Positions 1 to 7,782 of a stretch of DNA of 19,362 nucleotides are shown piece after piece. Each line of letters begins with the position of its first letter. Within the stretch, counting starts at the first letter, position 1. Origin of the DNA: RGIG1681 sp045650505 (GTDB taxonomy: Bacteria; Bacillota; Clostridia; Christensenellales; UBA1242); NCBI GenBank assembly GCA_045650505.1, contig JAZRRE010000023.1, positions 1 through 19,362 on the forward strand, in the 5' to 3' direction. Both the position numbers and the translations under genes were made by a program. A model generated the notes under the pieces. That model saw nothing but the letters and a program-made list of their open reading frames with translations, had not been told where the DNA came from and did no database searches.

Positions 1-288
1 AAAACAAAAAATTATTTTCCTACAAAATTAGAAAAACAAGGAAATTTTTTAAAGCTTAAACAATTTAAATCAAAATCAAAAAAATCTTTAAATAATAAAA
101 ACTTTTTCAAAATATTTATATCAGGAATATTTTTAATTATATTTTCTATATTTATTCCCTTTGCAAAATATTATATGTTCTTTGGCTCATTTCTTTTAAT
201 TTTATCAATCATTTGTTTATTTAATAAAAACAAAACAACCAATGATAATTTTGATTTAGCTTCAATCACAAAAAAAACTGACACTTAA
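1..288 (+). CDS. C-terminal part of an unidentified membrane protein (5' end outside window)
   Basis: An uninterrupted frame runs from base 1 to a TAA at 286-288 and gives the last 95 residues of a protein that starts outside the window. The visible part has a basic, Lys/Asn-rich stretch (about residues 8-38). Two hydrophobic segments follow (about 42-55 and 58-74), separated by a short Tyr/Phe-rich turn, and then a polar tail of about 20 residues. This pattern fits an integral membrane protein with a cytoplasmic basic loop. No family is recognisable. It is the only gene read from the plus strand, it converges on pheT, and a hairpin terminator follows directly. The frame is supported by its hydrophobic pattern and by its position just before the terminator. 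Confidence 0.6.
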   Translation, partial: KTKNYFPTKLEKQGNFLKLKQFKSKSKKSLNNKNFFKIFISGIFLIIFSIFIPFAKYYMFFGSFLLILSIICLFNKNKTTNDNFDLASITKKTDT

Positions 289-306
289 CATTGTGTCAGT
301 TTTTTT
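271..306. terminator. Bidirectional terminator between the plus-strand membrane gene and pheT
   Basis: Perfect 8-bp inverted repeat ACTGACAC (277-284) / GTGTCAGT (293-300) with an 8-base loop. An A-run (271-277) lies on the left and a T-run (300-306) on the right, so a U-tract follows the stem on either strand. It overlaps the last codons of the plus-strand gene and ends 2 bases before the pheT stop, so it can terminate both converging transcripts. Confidence 0.9.
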
Positions 307-307
307 A

Positions 308-2683
308 TTAACCTCTAATTTCGAGTTTATTTCTTGTTAAATATTCAACAAAATCACTTCTAAATTTTTCAATTTCTTCACCAGAAAGTGTGTGATCTTG
401 ACTGCAAAGTGTAAATTTTAATGTAACCGATTTCTTTCCTGGAAGAGCTTGTTCATTTTGATAAATATCAACAAGTGAATAACCAAGCATATTTTTTGAT
501 TTGAATTTTGAAAGCATTTTTTGAAGGTCTGCATAAATTAAATTCTTATCACAAACAATATTATAATCAATTTCAACTGATTGATATTTTGAAACACTCT
601 TAATTTTTCTTGCATAAGCAACTGTGTTTGCAAGTTTTTCAAAATCAATTTCAAGAACAGCAACATTAAATCTCTTATCTGTCGCCTTTTTAACTTCTGG
701 ATGAATGATTCCCATATAACCATAATCAGCTGTTCTTGATTTGATTCTAAATGAATTTACAGGATGTAAATAAGAAACAGTTTCTCCTTGTGCAAGTTCA
801 ACATCAACACCCATAATATTTTTAGCAATATCGATGATTGCTGTTTTCATTTCTGTGAAAAGCTCAAATTCTGTTTTCTTTTGACTAGCAAATAAAATTG
901 CAAGTTTTTTATGTTCATCACAAATATTATCTTCATCAAGACCAGCAACAACACGACCAATTTCAAATACACGAACACTTTCATAGTTGTTTTTGTTTTC
1001 ATCAAGGGTTCTAATGAGTGTTGGAATAAGTTCACTTCTAATTCCGCTTTGACCTGCATTTGAAGAGTCTAAAAGTGAAACATAAGACTTTGTATCAATT
1101 TTGTGTGCTTTGTTGAAATCTTCAAAATTCCACAAATATGAATGAATCTCATTAGCATTGTATTTTTCAGCAAGCATAAGTTTTGTATCATATTCATACT
1201 CAATAGACTTAATTAAATTTTGTGGAGCGGCATCAAAAGCAAGTGGAGCTGGCTTAATATTATCATAACCATAAAGTCTAGCAACTTCTTCAACTAAATC
1301 TTCTTTAATTGAAACATCTTTTGTTGCCCTAAATGTAGGAACTAAAACTTCAAGCATTTCACCTTTTTCTTCAACACCAAATTCAAGTGCCTTTAATGTT
1401 TTGATAATAAACTTGCGAGAAATTTCTTCACCAACAATTTTGCTAATAAATTTTGGGTCAAATTCAATTTTGATTCTATCATATTTCTTTTTATAACAAT
1501 CACTTAATCTTGATGTTACTTTAACGCCAGAGTCGATAGATTTTAACACTTTCAAAATTCTTGCAAGAGCAATTTCAGTCATTTCTGGGTCTAATGATTT
1601 TTCATATCTTTGAGATGAGTCAGTAATTAAACCAATAGTTCTTGCAGATTTACGAATAGCAGCAGAATCAAATACAGCAGCTTCAAATAAAACTGAATTT
1701 GTTTCATCTGAAATACCCGATTTTAATCCACCCTTTACACCTGCAATAGCAACAGGTTCTTTATCTTTATCAGCAATTAAAACTGCACCTTTTGGAGGAT
1801 TGTGTTCTTCACCTTCAAGTGTAGTCATAACAGTTTCACCATCAGCTTCAATAACATTAATTGAATCAACAATTTTGTTATCAAAAGCATGCATTGGAAG
1901 ACCAACATCAAGCATAACATAGTTTGTTAAATCTGCAAGAAGATTAATATCTCTCATTCCAGCATAATTCAAACGAATAGCCATTTCTCTTGGAGATTTT
2001 TTAACTGAAATGTTATCTACTGAAAGTGCTGAATATCTATAACAATTTTCTGTTTCAATATTAACGGCTATTTCAGGAAGTTTCTCAAAAGCATTTAAAT
2101 CTTCAAGAGGCATTTTTTGAAGTGGTCTATCAAACATTACTGCAAATTCACGAGCAAGTCCATAATGACCCCAAAGGTCAGGACGATTTGTAAGTGACTT
2201 GTTGTCAATTTCAAGCACAATATCATCGATTGGCCAAGCTTCTTTGATATCTTGACCGATTGTTACAGGTTCTTTAATATCAATAAGACCTTCATCATCA
2301 CTGCCAACACCGAGTTCTGCTTCAGAGCAACACATACCGAATGATTCAATTCCAACCATTTTTGTAGGCTTAATTTTCATACCCTTAATTGAGCTTCCAA
2401 CTTTACAAACAGCAGTAACCATTCCTTCGTAAATGTTAGTTGCACTGGTTAAAATTTGAATTATTTCATTTCCAACATCAACTTGCATAACATGCAAATG
2501 GTCAGTTTCTGGGTGTTTTTCAATCTTTAAAATTTTACCAAAAACAATATTTTGAATATCTTCACCCTTCTTTTCAACACCTTCAATTTCAGCAGTTGAA
2601 AGGTTGAATCTTTTAACAAGTTCATCTACCTCAATTCCAGATAAATCAACGTAATCTTTAATCCAATTTATAGAAATTTTCAT
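308..2683 (-). CDS. pheT: Phenylalanine--tRNA ligase beta subunit
   Basis: Large subunit of the alpha2-beta2 enzyme that charges tRNA-Phe in the cytoplasm. The 791-residue product has the standard bacterial order. A short N-terminal segment (NWIKDYVDL) is followed by an EMAP/OB-type tRNA-binding domain (about 40-148, with the GIESFGMCCSEAELG stretch). The B3/4 editing region comes next (KSLTNRPDLWGHYGLAREFA, then the NLLADLTNYVMLDVG and MHAFD motifs). B5 and the catalytic-like core follow (KEDLVEEVARLYGYDNI), with a C-terminal FDX-ACB anticodon-binding domain. The length is normal. The ATG at 2683 follows an AAGGAG ribosome site that overlaps the pheS stop codon, so it should be translated together with pheS. 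Expression depends on the T-box leader ahead of pheS. No key motif appears damaged. Confidence 0.97.
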   Translation of the reverse strand: MKISINWIKDYVDLSGIEVDELVKRFNLSTAEIEGVEKKGEDIQNIVFGKILKIEKHPETDHLHVMQVDVGNEIIQILTSATNIYEGMVTAVCKVGSSIKGMKIKPTKMVGIESFGMCCSEAELGVGSDDEGLIDIKEPVTIGQDIKEAWPIDDIVLEIDNKSLTNRPDLWGHYGLAREFAVMFDRPLQKMPLEDLNAFEKLPEIAVNIETENCYRYSALSVDNISVKKSPREMAIRLNYAGMRDINLLADLTNYVMLDVGLPMHAFDNKIVDSINVIEADGETVMTTLEGEEHNPPKGAVLIADKDKEPVAIAGVKGGLKSGISDETNSVLFEAAVFDSAAIRKSARTIGLITDSSQRYEKSLDPEMTEIALARILKVLKSIDSGVKVTSRLSDCYKKKYDRIKIEFDPKFISKIVGEEISRKFIIKTLKALEFGVEEKGEMLEVLVPTFRATKDVSIKEDLVEEVARLYGYDNIKPAPLAFDAAPQNLIKSIEYEYDTKLMLAEKYNANEIHSYLWNFEDFNKAHKIDTKSYVSLLDSSNAGQSGIRSELIPTLIRTLDENKNNYESVRVFEIGRVVAGLDEDNICDEHKKLAILFASQKKTEFELFTEMKTAIIDIAKNIMGVDVELAQGETVSYLHPVNSFRIKSRTADYGYMGIIHPEVKKATDKRFNVAVLEIDFEKLANTVAYARKIKSVSKYQSVEIDYNIVCDKNLIYADLQKMLSKFKSKNMLGYSLVDIYQNEQALPGKKSVTLKFTLCSQDHTLSGEEIEKFRSDFVEYLTRNKLEIRG

Positions 2684-2696
2684 TATCTTTCACTCC

Positions 2697-3731
2697 TTAC
2701 ATCTTTGTCTTAAATTGACTCATAACTTTTAAGTTATTGCTGTTTAAATGTCTAATATCATCAAGATTTGTTCTAATCATAACAAGTCTATCGAAACCAA
2801 GACCGAATGCAAAACCATTATATTCTTCAGGGTCAATTCCTGCCATTTTCAAAACATTTGGATGAATCATACCACATGGACAAAGTTCAATCCAACCAGA
2901 ACCACCACAAGTATGACAACCTCTTCCACCACAGAATGGACATTTTGCATCCATTTCATAACTTGGTTCTGTGAATGGGAAGAAACCAGGACGAAGTCTA
3001 ACTTCAATATCTTTCTTAAAGAGTGCTTTAAGCATTGCCTTTTCAAAGTAAATCAAGTTTGCAACAGTGATATCTTTTCCAACAACAACACCTTCAAGTT
3101 GGAAGAATGTATTTTCGTGTCTAGCATCAAGTTGTTCATTTCTAAACACTCTTCCTGGGAAAATTACCTTACAAACAGGTCCATAAGTACGAAGAATTCT
3201 ATTTTGAGCAGCAGAGGTTTGAGTCTTTAAAAGTTGACCATTATCAAGCCAGAAAGTATCTTGAGTGTCACGAGCTGGGTGATTTTTCGGAACATTAACA
3301 GACTCAAAGTTGTTATATTCTGTTTCAACTTCATTTCCATCTTCAATAACAAAACCCATATTTTTGAAAATATCAACTACTTGTTTTTGAATAATAGTTC
3401 TTGGGTTAAGTGAGCCAGTTTCAGTATCTACAGGAAGTGAATAATCAAACATTTCAGTGTTGTTGATTTCTTCTTCAATTGCTTTTTGCTCAAGAGCAAG
3501 TTTTGTTTCTTCAATAACACTTTCAATTTTACCTTTAAGTGCATTAACTTTTTGACCAAACTCTTTCTTTTGTTCTACAGGAACTTCTCTAAACTTTGAC
3601 ATAATGTCAGTTATATATCCTTTTTTGCCAAGATATTTAACTCTAACAGTTTCAAGTTCAGCAAGTGCAGAAACGGTTTTTATTTCGTCGTCAAATTTCT
3701 TTTCAACTTCATAAATTTCATTTAATTCCAT
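2697..3731 (-). CDS. pheS: Phenylalanine--tRNA ligase alpha subunit
   Basis: Catalytic subunit of PheRS, a class II synthetase. The start chosen is ATG 3731, which has GGAG 8 bases upstream. An in-frame ATG at 3776 lies inside the leader terminator and is unlikely. The product is 344 residues: an N-terminal coiled-coil arm (about 1-90), motif 1 region (NPRTIIQKQ), motif 2 (FRNEQLDARHENTFFQLEG, 197-214) and motif 3 (GLGFDRLVMI, 310-319). The HPARDTQDTFW and TQTSAAQNR substrate-site stretches are present. Cysteines at 264, 267, 272, 275, 284 and 286 (CPFCGG and CHTCGG units) form a knuckle-like insert ahead of GMIHPNVL. I recall similar inserts in PheS of some other anaerobes. The stop codon is fused to the ribosome site of pheT. 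Confidence 0.96.
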   Translation of the reverse strand: MELNEIYEVEKKFDDEIKTVSALAELETVRVKYLGKKGYITDIMSKFREVPVEQKKEFGQKVNALKGKIESVIEETKLALEQKAIEEEINNTEMFDYSLPVDTETGSLNPRTIIQKQVVDIFKNMGFVIEDGNEVETEYNNFESVNVPKNHPARDTQDTFWLDNGQLLKTQTSAAQNRILRTYGPVCKVIFPGRVFRNEQLDARHENTFFQLEGVVVGKDITVANLIYFEKAMLKALFKKDIEVRLRPGFFPFTEPSYEMDAKCPFCGGRGCHTCGGSGWIELCPCGMIHPNVLKMAGIDPEEYNGFAFGLGFDRLVMIRTNLDDIRHLNSNNLKVMSQFKTKM

Positions 3732-3760
3732 AAATTTTTCTCCTATAAAATTTTTGTAAC

Positions 3761-3802
3761 AAAAAAAGTCTTGCAAGTCCTAATATAAGGACGCAAGACT
3801 TT
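3761..3802 (-). terminator. T-box attenuator terminator of pheST
   Basis: On the minus strand AAAGTCTTGC then GTCCT (loop TATATT) pair with AGGAC and GCAAGACTTT. A two-base TT bulge separates the two helices, and seven T follow. The 5' arm is next to the T-box sequence, as expected for mutually exclusive terminator and antiterminator folds. Confidence 0.92.
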
Positions 3803-3902
3803 GCATAGCGTGGTACCACCTTATTTCGTGATAAAATATCACCTTATTATGCTTTAACGATAGCTTCAATCGAAATATGTTTCCATATCCAGCTCCGGTG
3901 CC

Positions 3903-3905
3903 GAA
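3903..3905 (-). promoter_or_regulatory. Predicted specifier codon UUC of the T-box
   Basis: The minus strand reads TGAAT-TTC-GGCACCGG where the 3' side of the Stem I specifier loop is expected. The codon matches the Phe enzyme downstream. The exact register is inferred without a folded model. Confidence 0.75.
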
Positions 3906-4013
3906 ATTCATTTATGGTTTGGTGCAAAACTTTCAGCCTGCGATTTTGCTCTCTAAAACCAAATTATCATAAACTACTAAATCACTTTCATAGCTTTTCA
4001 AAATAATGAGTTA

Positions 4014-4042
4014 AGTCTAACACACAAAGTAAATTTTGTCAA
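4014..4042 (-). promoter_or_regulatory. Promoter of the pheST T-box leader
   Basis: Perfect -35 TTGACA (4037-4042), a 17-base spacer, and -10 TAGACT (4014-4019, four of six consensus bases). It lies 11 bases beyond the yhbY stop, so pheST has its own promoter. Confidence 0.85.
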
Positions 4043-4053
4043 CAAGTTAAAAA

Positions 4054-4347
4054 CTAAAATTCAATATGTTTAATACCTTGTTTGTTAGAGCGTCTGTATA
4101 ATACAAATTTCTTTCCAATATGGCAAACCTGTTCAGCTTTAAGAGCTTCAGCTGCTTGAATTAAATAATCTCTTGCAGTTTCTTCAGCATTTTCTAAAAC
4201 TGAAACTTTAACAAGTTCACGAGCAGTAAGTTCTCTGTCAATTTGTGCAAGCACAGTTTCTGTAAGACCATCTTTGCCCATAATTGTTGTTGCTTGAATT
4301 GTGCTAGCAAGTGAACGAAGTTTTGCTCTTTGTTTAGAGTTTAACAT
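4054..4347 (-). CDS. yhbY: YhbY/CRS1-domain RNA-binding protein (ribosome assembly)
   Basis: 97 residues, the usual length of the single-domain CRM family (YhbY in E. coli, YqeI in B. subtilis), which binds RNA and acts with pre-50S particles. Family marks seen: the N-terminal LNSKQRAKLRSLA helix, the IMGKDGLTETVLAQID stretch that matches the conserved GxxG-type RNA-binding loop region, the TARELVKVSVL strand, and the C-terminal GKKFVLYRR strand. The chosen ATG at 4347 has AGGAG five bases upstream. An upstream in-frame start at 4380 would overlap obgE and has no such site. It directly follows obgE with a TAAAGGAG stop/ribosome-site fusion. Two 50S-assembly genes side by side in one operon fit their shared role. 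Confidence 0.92.
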   Translation of the reverse strand: MLNSKQRAKLRSLASTIQATTIMGKDGLTETVLAQIDRELTARELVKVSVLENAEETARDYLIQAAEALKAEQVCHIGKKFVLYRRSNKQGIKHIEF

Positions 4348-4357
4348 AATTTCTCCT

Positions 4358-5632
4358 TTATTCTTTAATTTCAAATTCAATATCTTTAATTCTAATTATA
4401 GAGGTTTCATCAGCACCTCTCTTTTTAAGTTCTTTAATAATCCCCTTATCTTTAAGCACTTTTTGGAAATATGAAAAAGATTGAAAATCACTTAAAACTA
4501 CACCACGAACAAGTTCATCAATAAAGCCACCAACAACTTCAAATTCATTGTCACCAACTTCAATAATTTCATATCTGTTTGGATTTGGTCTTTCATAAAC
4601 AAATGGTTCATATTCAAGTTTTTGCTTTGGAGGAAGTTCTTTAAGTTTTTCAATAGTCACTTTCAATAGTTCATCAAGATTTCTATTTGAAACTGCTGAA
4701 ACTTCAATAATTTCATACTTGGTTTTAAGTTTTGAAATCTTCTTTTTAAAGTCTGCAATTTTTTGCTCATCATCAACAAGGTCAATTTTATTCAAAACAA
4801 TCACTTGAGGCAATTTTTCAACACTTTCACCATGTTTTTTAAGTTCATTGTTAACGATAGTGAAATCCTCATAAGGGTCTCTTTCTTCACTTCCTGAAAT
4901 ATCAACAACATGAAGAAGAAGTCTAGTTCTTTCAATATGTCTTAAGAAATAATGTCCAAGACCAACACCTTCACTAGCCCCTTCAATAAGACCAGGAATA
5001 TCTGCAATAACAAATGAACCATCACCTGCTTTGCAAACACCGATGTTTGGAGCAAGAGTTGTGAAATGATAGTTGGCAATCTTTGGCTTTGCATTTGTAA
5101 GCATTGACAAAATTGTACTCTTTCCAACATTAGGAAAACCAATCAATCCAACATCTGCAATGGTTTTAAGCTCTAAAATAACTTCTTTTTCATCACAAAG
5201 TTGACCTGTTTGTGAAAATGATGGGCGTTGTCTGGTTGAAGACTTAAATCTAGCATTTCCAAGACCACCAAGACCACCCTTGAGTACAGTTATTGATGAA
5301 CCATCTTCAAATAAATCACAAATAATTTTATCTGTTTCATTGTCACGAATAACTGTTCCACAAGGAACTTTAATGATTAAGTCTTTACCATTTTTTCCAC
5401 GCATAAGTGCACTTCCACCGTTTGCACCATTTTCTGCTCTAAAATGCTTTGTAAATCTAAAATCAATTAAGTTGTCAATTCCTCTATCAGCAACGAAAAC
5501 GACTGAACCACCGTGTCCACCATCGCCACCATCTGGTCCACCTTTTTCAACATACTTTTCGGTGTGAAAACTTGTTTTTCCATTTCCACCATTACCAGCT
5601 TTAATAAAGATTTTAACTCTATCTAAATACAT
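4358..5632 (-). CDS. obgE: Obg-family GTPase (50S assembly and stress)
   Basis: 424 residues, normal for Obg/CgtA, a GTPase that binds the large ribosomal subunit. The Gly-rich Obg fold fills residues 1-158 (GNGGNGKTSFH, GGPDGGDGGHGGSV, GGLGGLGNARF). The G domain follows with G1 GFPNVGKST, switch I around HFTTLAPNIG, G3 DIPGLIEGA and G4 NKIDL, with SAVS probably G5. A C-terminal OCT domain covers about residues 345-424. All nucleotide-binding motifs look intact. ATG 5632 follows GGAGAG and lies 11 bases after the nth stop. It is translated between nth and yhbY in one operon. Confidence 0.97.
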   Translation of the reverse strand: MYLDRVKIFIKAGNGGNGKTSFHTEKYVEKGGPDGGDGGHGGSVVFVADRGIDNLIDFRFTKHFRAENGANGGSALMRGKNGKDLIIKVPCGTVIRDNETDKIICDLFEDGSSITVLKGGLGGLGNARFKSSTRQRPSFSQTGQLCDEKEVILELKTIADVGLIGFPNVGKSTILSMLTNAKPKIANYHFTTLAPNIGVCKAGDGSFVIADIPGLIEGASEGVGLGHYFLRHIERTRLLLHVVDISGSEERDPYEDFTIVNNELKKHGESVEKLPQVIVLNKIDLVDDEQKIADFKKKISKLKTKYEIIEVSAVSNRNLDELLKVTIEKLKELPPKQKLEYEPFVYERPNPNRYEIIEVGDNEFEVVGGFIDELVRGVVLSDFQSFSYFQKVLKDKGIIKELKKRGADETSIIRIKDIEFEIKE

Positions 5633-5643
5633 AATCTCTCCAA

Positions 5644-6273
5644 TTATTTTTTATTTTTATAAAATTTGCAAACATCTGAAAGTTTACAAGTTTCACAAAG
5701 AGGTCTTTGTGATTTGCAAATATATCTTCCGTGAAGAACTAACGCATAATGCATTTTTATCCACTTATCTTTTGGCAAATTCTTTTCAAGGTCAGCTTGA
5801 ACCTTTGAAACAGTTTTTCCGTTTGCAAGACCAACTCTGTTTGACACTCTAAACACATGAGTGTCCACTGCAATAGCAGGAATTTTAAATGCAAGTGAAA
5901 GCACGACATTAGCAGTTTTTTCACCAACACCAGCAAGTGATTTTAAGTCTTCTTTTTTTGATGGAACTTTTCCCTCATATTTTTGAACCAAGTCTTTTGA
6001 CATTTCTAAAATGTGTTTTGCCTTATTATGAAAAAAGCCACAAGGACGAATTCTAGTTTCCAATTCTTCTTGTGACAATGTTATCATTTTCTCTGCAGTG
6101 TTATAGTCTTTGAATAATTTAGCAGTAACTTCGTTTACTCGTTTATCTGTGCATTGCGCAGATAAAATCACAGCAACTAAAAGTTCATAATCAGAGTTAA
6201 AAACAAGTTCACATTCTGGGTCAACATAAAGTTCATCAAACTTATTAATTATTGCCAAAACGCTTGTTTTCAT
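5644..6273 (-). CDS. nth: Endonuclease III (DNA glycosylase/AP lyase)
   Basis: 209 residues, the normal length for this base-excision repair enzyme, which removes oxidised pyrimidines. The helix-hairpin-helix LKSLAGVGEKTANVVLS contains the catalytic Lys (GEKT), and the catalytic Asp is in AVDTHVFR. The C-terminal iron-sulfur loop has the exact spacing C-x6-C-x2-C-x5-C (CKSQRPLC, ETC, KLSDVC), so the [4Fe-4S] cluster should be present. Its ATG shares one base with the stop of the upstream HTH gene (TAATG), which predicts coupled translation. Only a weak GGAAG ribosome site precedes it. Confidence 0.96.
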   Translation of the reverse strand: MKTSVLAIINKFDELYVDPECELVFNSDYELLVAVILSAQCTDKRVNEVTAKLFKDYNTAEKMITLSQEELETRIRPCGFFHNKAKHILEMSKDLVQKYEGKVPSKKEDLKSLAGVGEKTANVVLSLAFKIPAIAVDTHVFRVSNRVGLANGKTVSKVQADLEKNLPKDKWIKMHYALVLHGRYICKSQRPLCETCKLSDVCKFYKNKK

Positions 6274-6686
6274 TATTTTCTTCCAATCCTTTCGCGCATT
6301 TTATCATAAACAATAGTAAGAAGTCTAAAGCTCATAGCTTCTTCAAAATTACGGATATTAAGCCCTGTAATTTTATAAATTTTCTCGATACGATAAAGCA
6401 AAGTGTTTCTATGAAGAAACGCATTTCGGCTTGTTTCTGAAATGTTAAGATTATTCTTAAAGAAAGCATTGATGCATTCAATAAGTTCTTGGTCTTTCAT
6501 AACAGAAATAATTTCTGGTTTCAAAAATCTCTCGCAAATTTCTGCTTGTTCATCAGGATTCAAGCATGAAATAGCAGTGTTGCAAAACGCAGAAAAAATA
6601 GACTCATCTTTTTTAGATTTTTTGTTAGCCTTTTCTGGTTTTTCTGAAATATTTTGACCAATTTGTTTTCCAGATAAATAATCCAT
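6273..6686 (-). CDS. Small PucR/CdaR-type helix-turn-helix protein
   Basis: 137 residues. The C-terminal part (about 62-128) matches the PucR C-terminal HTH: ELIECINAFFKNNLNISETS, then the recognition region LHRNTLLYRIEKIYKITG and a closing NFEEAMSFRLL helix. The N-terminal half is Lys/Ser-rich with no recognisable sensor domain, whereas classical PucR/CdaR proteins are several hundred residues long. It is therefore a stand-alone DNA-binding domain. It opens the operon with nth, obgE and yhbY, has a good AAGGAG site, and overlaps nth by one base. Its targets are unknown. It may regulate its own promoter, which has a palindrome beside it, but that is inference. Confidence 0.85.
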   Translation of the reverse strand: MDYLSGKQIGQNISEKPEKANKKSKKDESIFSAFCNTAISCLNPDEQAEICERFLKPEIISVMKDQELIECINAFFKNNLNISETSRNAFLHRNTLLYRIEKIYKITGLNIRNFEEAMSFRLLTIVYDKMRERIGRK

Positions 6687-6711
6687 ACTCTTCTCCTTTT
6701 AACCATAGCAT

Positions 6712-6740
6712 ATTATAGCAAATAAATTTTAATATTTCAA
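6712..6740 (-). promoter_or_regulatory. Promoter of the HTH-nth-obgE-yhbY operon
   Basis: -35 TTGAAA (6735-6740), 17-base spacer, -10 TATAAT (6712-6717) with an upstream TGC that makes an extended -10. This is one of the strongest promoters in the window. Confidence 0.85.
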
Positions 6741-6743
6741 TAT

Positions 6744-6764
6744 TTTTAGACAAATTGTCTAAAA
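6744..6764. promoter_or_regulatory. Perfect palindrome beside the HTH operon promoter, candidate operator
   Basis: TTTTAGACAA (6744-6753) and TTGTCTAAAA (6755-6764) are perfect reverse complements around one central base. The site begins three bases upstream of the -35 box and two bases past the stop of the ABC gene. No T-run follows on the minus strand, so an operator is more likely than a terminator. I do not recognise the regulator. Confidence 0.6.
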
Positions 6765-6766
6765 TT

Positions 6767-7756
6767 TTAAACAATACGATTTTCAGTAAGCTTTGAAAAA
6801 ATAATACACTTGTTAGATTTTAATAATTCATTAAATTTTTTTTCATCAATTTCATCTAAATTTTCACCATTTAAAAGAATAATAACAACCTCTTCAAGTT
6901 CGGCAAATTCAAGTTTTAAGCCATCTAACACCTTGTTAAATTTAAGGTCAAATATAAACTGAATTTTCTCTCCATTTATAAGTGTGTATGTCTTGTCTTC
7001 TTTTTCAATGAACCTAGTAAATAAATTAACACTTTGCAAAAATTTCAAATTATCAAGAGAAGCATAAGCCGTTTCAAATTCTTTCAACGATTTAAACTCA
7101 TAAGTTTTTGCCATATTTAAATAAACAAATTTATCAAACTTTTCATTTTTAAGTTCATCATTTAATTTCTTATAAGTTTCATCACCAATCGCTAAAAGCA
7201 ATGTTAAATCTTTTCGGTTTAAAAGTTTTTGATAAACTTGAAACATTTTTTGAATTTCTTCATCATTTAAACCTTCAAATTGGTCATCTAAAAACAAAAT
7301 TTGTGGATTTTTTAATATTGCTCTTGCAATTTGAAGCTTTCTTTTATTTAATAAACTTAACTTTTTTACTTTAACATTTAAGTTAGCTTTAATATCAAAT
7401 TCATTTAATAATTTGTTTAAAGATTCATCTTCAACATTATTAATTTCTGCTATTTGAAGTTGATAGTCTAAATTTTGTTTTATTGTTTTTCCTTCAAACA
7501 AAACAACATCAGCAAGTACAAGTGAAAAATTTTTATCTTTATCACTAATCTCTTTTAACTCTTTTCCATTTAAATAAATATTTCCAAATCTTGAATCCTC
7601 AAAACCAGAAAGCACTTTTAATATTGTTGTTTTTCCTGAACCAGCAGAAGCAAGAATCAATGTTTTTGAATTTTTTGCAAGAGAAAAACTAACATCTTTC
7701 AAATAAAGAGGACTTTTATAATATGAAAAACATAAATTTTTTGTTTCAAAAAACAT
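6767..7756 (-). CDS. Orphan MalK-like ABC ATPase with degraded catalytic motifs
   Basis: 329 residues from ATG 7756, which sits nine bases after GGAG; two TTG codons just upstream are too close to it. The N-terminal 200 residues align with MalK-type ATPases, and the remaining part occupies the place of their C-terminal regulatory region. Walker A (ASAGSGKTT, 36-44) and the Walker B strand (ILFLDD) are present. Other key positions are changed by ungapped comparison: Q-loop FQ is LA (82), LSGGQ is LSLLN (133-137), the catalytic Glu is Asp (158), and the H-loop THD is IGD (Gly 191). No permease or binding-protein gene is nearby. It has its own promoter and no visible terminator after it. It could be a low-activity partner of a distant transporter or a nucleotide-binding regulator; its function cannot be assigned. 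Confidence 0.85.
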   Translation of the reverse strand: MFFETKNLCFSYYKSPLYLKDVSFSLAKNSKTLILASAGSGKTTILKVLSGFEDSRFGNIYLNGKELKEISDKDKNFSLVLADVVLFEGKTIKQNLDYQLQIAEINNVEDESLNKLLNEFDIKANLNVKVKKLSLLNKRKLQIARAILKNPQILFLDDQFEGLNDEEIQKMFQVYQKLLNRKDLTLLLAIGDETYKKLNDELKNEKFDKFVYLNMAKTYEFKSLKEFETAYASLDNLKFLQSVNLFTRFIEKEDKTYTLINGEKIQFIFDLKFNKVLDGLKLEFAELEEVVIILLNGENLDEIDEKKFNELLKSNKCIIFSKLTENRIV

Positions 7757-7782
7757 CAACAACTTCTCCTGTTTATGCCTTG

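Larger units (their letters stand above)
3761..4007 (-). promoter_or_regulatory. T-box leader controlling pheST (Phe specifier UUC)
   Basis: This leader fills the gene-free stretch between pheS and yhbY. Read on the minus strand it shows a Stem I with the AGAGAG element and a GGCTGAAAG distal loop, and a specifier loop in which TTC (3903-3905) follows TGAAT. The T-box sequence AAGGTGGTACCACG lies at 3809-3822, and an intrinsic terminator at 3761-3802. The TGGT bulge can pair with a tRNA 3' end ACCA, which fits tRNA-Phe with discriminator A. Uncharged tRNA-Phe should stabilise the antiterminator and turn on pheST. T-box riboswitches of this design are well established for synthetase operons in Bacillota. 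The transcript start is inferred from the promoter at 4014-4042. Confidence 0.95.

Noticed and set aside
2748..3230. 160-codon open frame on the plus strand opposite pheS
   Set aside because: It lies fully inside a certain gene, has no ribosome site or promoter, and its Cys/Thr/Asn/Phe-rich composition is what the reverse of AT-rich coding sequence gives.
3732..3776. Upstream ATG extending pheS by 15 residues
   Set aside because: It falls inside the T-box terminator stem and lacks a ribosome site, while ATG 3731 has GGAG at good distance and gives the normal PheS N-terminus.
6744..6764. Palindrome as an intrinsic terminator for the ABC gene
   Set aside because: The base run after the stem on the minus strand is A-rich rather than a U-tract, so it does not fit the terminator pattern seen elsewhere in this window.
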